DNA from: an uncultured Bacilli bacterium
Lineage (GTDB): Bacteria; Bacillota_I; Bacilli_A; ML615J-28; CAG-698
Direction of reading: 5' to 3'
Assembly: GCA_934096585.1 (NCBI GenBank)
Contig: CAKOMG010000001.1
Span: 1 to 64,000, forward strand
DNA: 64,000 nt
The translations under genes were made by a program, and so were the position numbers. This document shows, in pieces, positions 60,452 through 64,000 of this stretch (position 1 is the first letter of the stretch; each line of letters starts with the position of its first letter). The notes under the pieces are model-generated. The model searched no databases and had not been told where the DNA came from. It was given only the letters and a program-made list of their open reading frames with translations.

Positions 60452-61241
60452 ATTTAAACAATTTGCTTTTAGGATTTAAAATATTAACAACACGATAATC
60501 ACATTGTAAATATTTATCAAATTCTTTTTTATCTTTGTCAATAGTCTCAATAATTGTGACATTGGTTTTGCCTTTAATAGGTGGCAAATTGTTATAAAGC
60601 ATTGTATTTACTTTTTCCGCAATTACTTCATCGATTGGTAACAAATCAACTTCTTTTAAGAATTCAAATATTTCTGTTTTTAACATTAAATAATTAATTG
60701 AAGATGGTATAATAATATCTAGTCCCTTTTTGGAAACAGGTCCAACAACCATTTTTGTTTCTTGGAAGCTTTCGGATGTTTTAACTTTATAATTTTTTAA
60801 TGTTTCCGTCAAAGAATCACTAGTCATATTATATAAATGGTTATATCTAAAATTCTTTTGATACATATTAGCTTCAATAACTGATGTACATGCTAAAAAG
60901 CCTAAGTTTTTATATTCATACTTTTCATTTATGTAATTGATTGTTTCTTCAGTAATTAAAATATAAGGAATTTTTATTTCTTCAATTACTGGCATACAAT
61001 ATTCAATAATGGTATCACTAGCAACTACTAAAATATCTACTTTATTATTAATTAAAAAATCAATAGAATTTTTAACATCACTAACGAAAGTTTCTTCATC
61101 TAATCCTTCATATTTTTCAACTGTATTAGTATTATAATATAAAATTTCACAATTTTTAAAAGTGTTATATAATGTATTTAAAACATAAATATTATTATTA
61201 TCGGCATCAATTACGCCTATTACCTTTTTTTCTTTTTCCAT
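60450..61241 (-). CDS. catalytically degenerate MurI paralogue
   Basis: A 263-residue protein that follows the Asp/Glu racemase fold along its length: IGVIDADNNNIYVL matches IGIFDSGIGGLNVL of MurI, VDILVVASDTIIEYC matches VDAIFIACNTASC, and LDIIIPSSINYLML matches CDTIILGCTHFRLL. Both catalytic Cys positions are replaced (Ser in each case), as is the GGL loop. It starts 7 bp after the true murI and probably shares its promoter. A regulatory or binding role is possible; racemase activity is unlikely. Confidence 0.65.
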   Translation of the reverse strand: MEKEKKVIGVIDADNNNIYVLNTLYNTFKNCEILYYNTNTVEKYEGLDEETFVSDVKNSIDFLINNKVDILVVASDTIIEYCMPVIEEIKIPYILITEETINYINEKYEYKNLGFLACTSVIEANMYQKNFRYNHLYNMTSDSLTETLKNYKVKTSESFQETKMVVGPVSKKGLDIIIPSSINYLMLKTEIFEFLKEVDLLPIDEVIAEKVNTMLYNNLPPIKGKTNVTIIETIDKDKKEFDKYLQCDYRVVNILNPKSKLFK

Positions 61242-61248
61242 ATTCTAC

Positions 61249-61989
61249 CTACTTTATATCTATAAAATCTATTCCCTTGTAAGGATGATTAAACCAATCA
61301 ATGTTTATTTTATCTTTTTTAGTGAAAATAATGTGTGGTTCTACATCTTTAGTTAATTGATTTTTTCCTATTAAATCTTTTAAAATATCTGTAAAAGATG
61401 CACAACTATCAACAATTTTCACTGGTCCTAAGTATTCAATTATTTGTTTTTTTAATAACCTAAAATGAGTACACCCCAAAATTATAGTATCACATTTTCC
61501 TTTAATATCTTTTAGAGTATCTGCGATTACTTTCTTAGCATAGTCTGTATCCATAAGATTTTGTTCACACAATGGCACGAATGCACTCGCTTTAACTCCG
61601 ATTATATTATTTAAATATTCATCATATGCATGCGATGATACTGTAAAATTTGTAGCTAAAAGTGCAATTGGTTTAGAACTACTTTTATTAATTTCACGAG
61701 CTTTTACGCATGTTGGCTCTATAATTCTATATATTGGAACGTTAGTTTTTAAGTTTTTCGATGCACATGAAGCGGTATTACAGGCTATAAAAATAGCATC
61801 AACACTTTGTTTTTCAAAAAAATTTAGTATTCTTGTAATAATTTTTTCTAATTCTTCTTGTGTTTTTGTTCCATAAGGAACATAAAAATTATCTCCAACA
61901 TAAATATATTCTGCTTTTGTTCCCGCTTTTAAAAAGCCATCTAGGACATTTAGTCCGCCTATTCCGGAATCAAAAATACCTATTTTCAT
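61249..61989 (-). CDS. murI: glutamate racemase
   Basis: A 246-residue racemase: IGIFDSGIGGLNV (Asp8), catalytic Cys in FIACNTASC and in LGCTHFRLL. It supplies D-Glu for peptidoglycan. Shorter than usual (about 265), mostly at the C-terminus. Followed by its degenerate paralogue and preceded by a PAP2 phosphatase; all three share one promoter. Confidence 0.92.
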   Translation of the reverse strand: MKIGIFDSGIGGLNVLDGFLKAGTKAEYIYVGDNFYVPYGTKTQEELEKIITRILNFFEKQSVDAIFIACNTASCASKNLKTNVPIYRIIEPTCVKAREINKSSSKPIALLATNFTVSSHAYDEYLNNIIGVKASAFVPLCEQNLMDTDYAKKVIADTLKDIKGKCDTIILGCTHFRLLKKQIIEYLGPVKIVDSCASFTDILKDLIGKNQLTKDVEPHIIFTKKDKINIDWFNHPYKGIDFIDIK

Positions 61990-61997
61990 ATTTTCTC

Positions 61998-62879
61998 CTA
62001 AAAATCTAATTTTTTAAATATTAATGGATATACAAATATAGCTATAAAAATAATAAGGAAATATCTTATAAAATCTAAAAATGCATAACTACCTATTAAT
62101 CCAAATAATGGTTTTAATCCTGTTTTTAATCCGAATAAAACTATTAAACCAACTACTACTCTTAAGATTTTTTTCCAAACAGGGCCATTTTTTGGATCAA
62201 ATTTTACCAATTTTGATTCAAGAAATGAACCAGATGCAAATCCCATTAGGCAACCAATATTTCTAAATGCATTACCATCTCTATAAATAATTAGTGATAA
62301 GAATGATAATACAGCTACTCCTAAATAAATATAATCATAAATGTTAGGATTAACTTTTTTATGTACTAAGTACATAATCGTAGCTATAGTAAATCCAAGT
62401 AATGCACCAACAATTACATCAAGTGGCCAATGTACACCTAAATACATTCGTGAAGCCATAACAAGTAATACTAAAATAATTGATAAAATCCATAGTTTCT
62501 TTTTATTATAATTTAAGGCTAGTGTAAAACAAGTAACACTTATGTTTTGTGAATGTCCACTAGGGAATGAATAACTATTCTTTAAATTCACTGTATTTAC
62601 AAAAATATTATCTACTTCCACAAACCTGATATTCGGATTAGAAATTGGCCTTTCAACCTTTGCAATTTCTTTAATTGTTTCATTTAATACTACTGAAGTA
62701 AAAGTTGAAAAAGCTAATACTTTTCCAAGATCTTTATTTATTGTCCAATATATTATGGGCAGTAAAATAAAAAGAATTGTTCCTTCTCCAAAAAAAGTGA
62801 AAAAGGAAAATAAAAAATCAAAGAAACCTGTAAAATTTTCAAATAGTCCTTGGAACCATTTCATTATTTCAACTTGCAT
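61998..62879 (-). CDS. PAP2-family phosphatase
   Basis: A 293-residue membrane protein with about eight hydrophobic segments and the PAP2 motifs KVERPIS, SFPSGHSQN and SRMYLGVHWPLDV (catalytic His). It dephosphorylates a lipid phosphate such as undecaprenyl pyrophosphate or phosphatidic acid. Next to murI, a cell-wall role is reasonable. Start SD AGAGG. Confidence 0.88.
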   Translation of the reverse strand: MQVEIMKWFQGLFENFTGFFDFLFSFFTFFGEGTILFILLPIIYWTINKDLGKVLAFSTFTSVVLNETIKEIAKVERPISNPNIRFVEVDNIFVNTVNLKNSYSFPSGHSQNISVTCFTLALNYNKKKLWILSIILVLLVMASRMYLGVHWPLDVIVGALLGFTIATIMYLVHKKVNPNIYDYIYLGVAVLSFLSLIIYRDGNAFRNIGCLMGFASGSFLESKLVKFDPKNGPVWKKILRVVVGLIVLFGLKTGLKPLFGLIGSYAFLDFIRYFLIIFIAIFVYPLIFKKLDF

Positions 62880-62901
62880 AAAAAAACCTCTTATATTTAG
62901 T

Positions 62902-62930
62902 ATTATACCATAGATTAATTAAATTTTCAA
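62902..62930 (-). promoter_or_regulatory. promoter of the PAP2-murI operon
   Basis: -35 TTGAAA (62925-62930), 17-bp spacer, -10 TATAAT (62902-62907). Confidence 0.7.
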
Positions 62931-62958
62931 TTTAATTTATTAATTTCGAAAAATATGG

Positions 62959-62964
62959 TATAAT
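62959..62964 (+). promoter_or_regulatory. -10 box of psuG
   Basis: TATAAT 27 bp before the ATG; -35 (TTTATT) is poor. It lies divergent from the PAP2-murI promoter. Confidence 0.5.
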
Positions 62965-62990
62965 ATATAATATAAGAAAGGATTTATATT

Positions 62991-63905
62991 ATGAATTTAA
63001 ATGATTATCTTGTTATTAGTGAAAAGGTGAAAGAAGCATTAAAAAATAATAAACCAATAGTAGCATTGGAATCAACTATTATTAGTCATGGTATGCCTTA
63101 TCCAAAAAACGTTGAAACGGCGTTGCAATGTGAACAAATAATTTTAGATAATGGTTGTATCCCAGCAACAATTGCCATTATAAATGGCAAATTAAAAGTA
63201 GGATTATCACATGACGAAATTGATTACTTAGGACGCGAAGGAAGAAATGTAACTAAAGTTTCACGTCGTGATATTCCATATATTCTTGCTTTAAATAAAA
63301 ATGGAGCAACTACAGTTTCAGCAACAATGTATATTGCTAGTCTTGCTAATATAAAAATATTTGCAACTGGAGGAATTGGAGGCGTTCATCGCGGTGCTGA
63401 ACTTACAATGGATATCTCTTGTGACTTAGAAGAATTAGGCAAAACAAATGTCAATGTTGTATGTGCCGGAGCAAAAGCAATACTTGATTTGCCAAAGACT
63501 TTAGAATATTTAGAGACTAAAGGAGTATTAGTAATAGGCTATAAAACTGAAAAGTTACCTGCATTCTACTCTTCTTCTTCTGAATATAACGTTGATATAA
63601 AAGTTGACGACCCATTAACAATTGCGAAAATTATTAATGTTAAAAGAGCAGTAGGACTAAATGGAGGTATATTAATTACCAACCCAATTCCAAAAGAATT
63701 TGAAGTTCCACATGAAGTCATAGACAAAGTTATTGATGAAGCAATCAAAGAAATGAATGATTTAGGAATTCATGGTAAAGAATCAACTCCATTCTTACTT
63801 GCCAAAATATGTGAATTAACTCATGGGACAAGTCTTGAATCCAATATTAAATTAGTATTTAATAATTGTAGATTGGCATGTGAAATCAGTAAGGGAATAG
63901 AATAA
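62991..63905 (+). CDS. psuG: pseudouridine-5'-phosphate glycosidase
   Basis: A 304-residue PsuG: VALESTIISHGMPYP at the start, RRDIPYILA, FATGGIGGVHRGAE, CAGAKAILDLPKTLEYLET and NPIPKEFEVP. It splits pseudouridine 5'-phosphate to uracil and ribose 5-phosphate. Its usual partner kinase psuK is not present here; the next gene overlaps its stop and encodes TmcAL. Confidence 0.95.
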   Translation: MNLNDYLVISEKVKEALKNNKPIVALESTIISHGMPYPKNVETALQCEQIILDNGCIPATIAIINGKLKVGLSHDEIDYLGREGRNVTKVSRRDIPYILALNKNGATTVSATMYIASLANIKIFATGGIGGVHRGAELTMDISCDLEELGKTNVNVVCAGAKAILDLPKTLEYLETKGVLVIGYKTEKLPAFYSSSSEYNVDIKVDDPLTIAKIINVKRAVGLNGGILITNPIPKEFEVPHEVIDKVIDEAIKEMNDLGIHGKESTPFLLAKICELTHGTSLESNIKLVFNNCRLACEISKGIE

Positions 63906-64000
63906 TGAAAAAAATTTTAGGCCTTGTTTTAGAACTTAATCCATTTCATTTAGGTCATGAGTATTTTATTAATGAAGCAAAAAAAATAGTTAATCCCGAT
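63905..64000 (+). CDS. tmcAL: TmcAL (tRNA-Met cytidine acetate ligase), 5' end
   Basis: Only the first 32 codons are in the window. GLVLELNPFHLGHEYFINEA matches the N-terminus of TmcAL/YlbM (typically GIIVEYNPFHNGHLYHL) with its nucleotidyltransferase HxGH motif. The start overlaps the psuG stop (TAATG). Confidence 0.8.
   Translation, partial: MKKILGLVLELNPFHLGHEYFINEAKKIVNPD

Overview
The window is AT-rich DNA with the gene content of a low-GC Firmicute of the Bacilli or Erysipelotrichia/Mollicutes-like side. Supporting evidence: an rplU-prp-rpmA-obgE cluster whose L27 carries the Prp-cleavable N-terminal extension, a T-box riboswitch, a DarA cyclic-di-AMP receptor, a Spo0A sporulation regulator, strong SD sequences and TTGACA/TATAAT-type promoters, and many lipoproteins with InlB-type or collagen-like repeats. 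An uncultured gut Bacilli is my guess; the species cannot be named from this sequence. TGA is used as a stop codon.

Layout. 1-6.5 kb: two tandem InlB-repeat lipoproteins (one cut by the window edge) behind a pair of ABC-FtsX fusion proteins. 6.6-12.7 kb: housekeeping (ECF S component, obgE, rpmA, prp, rplU with promoter and leader; then mtnN, ribF, truB, HAD phosphatase). 12.8-16.9 kb: a six-gene cluster made of an HPr-kinase-like P-loop protein, an NTP_transf_5 protein, PqqD, a Ser-His S26-type peptidase and an ABC exporter, resembling a peptide-modification and export locus without a visible radical SAM enzyme or precursor. 17-19 kb: a stand-alone CofE-like ligase and a TetR regulator. 19-25.8 kb: a complete pstSCAB-phoU-phoB-phoR locus with a triple TTTACA Pho-box-like array; its PstS is circularly permuted and its PstA carries a large insertion. 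25.9-29.5 kb: a decayed GNAT gene, darA, a LysR regulator, brnQ under a T-box, tRNA-Cys.

29.6-37.5 kb: a 2258-residue CvpA-like membrane protein with two families of extracytoplasmic repeats, divergent from spo0A, with a perfect 0A box between them. 37.6-46.5 kb: an intracellular-looking GH9 enzyme, DUF3592-like protein, plsC, folA, thyA, an RlmI-like methyltransferase, an SGNH lipoprotein with four repeats, and a zinc-ribbon membrane protein. 46.7-52.5 kb: a MacB-like ABC system controlled by two GTTAGC-N4-GCTAAC palindromes, a ZIP transporter, and an ABC-2 exporter. 52.6-64 kb: a collagen-like lipoprotein, trmL, tRNA-Arg, a frameshifted remnant, a SIMPL protein, small proteins, a sirtuin, a conserved nuclease-like protein, murI next to an apparently inactive murI paralogue, a PAP2 phosphatase, psuG and the start of tmcAL.

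The most promising leads for undescribed biology are the PqqD/kinase-like cluster, the giant CvpA-repeat protein opposite spo0A, and the permuted PstS. Starts were moved inward from the longest open frame where an SD sequence or family alignment decided the point. No CRISPR array, rRNA, insertion sequence or phage gene was seen.
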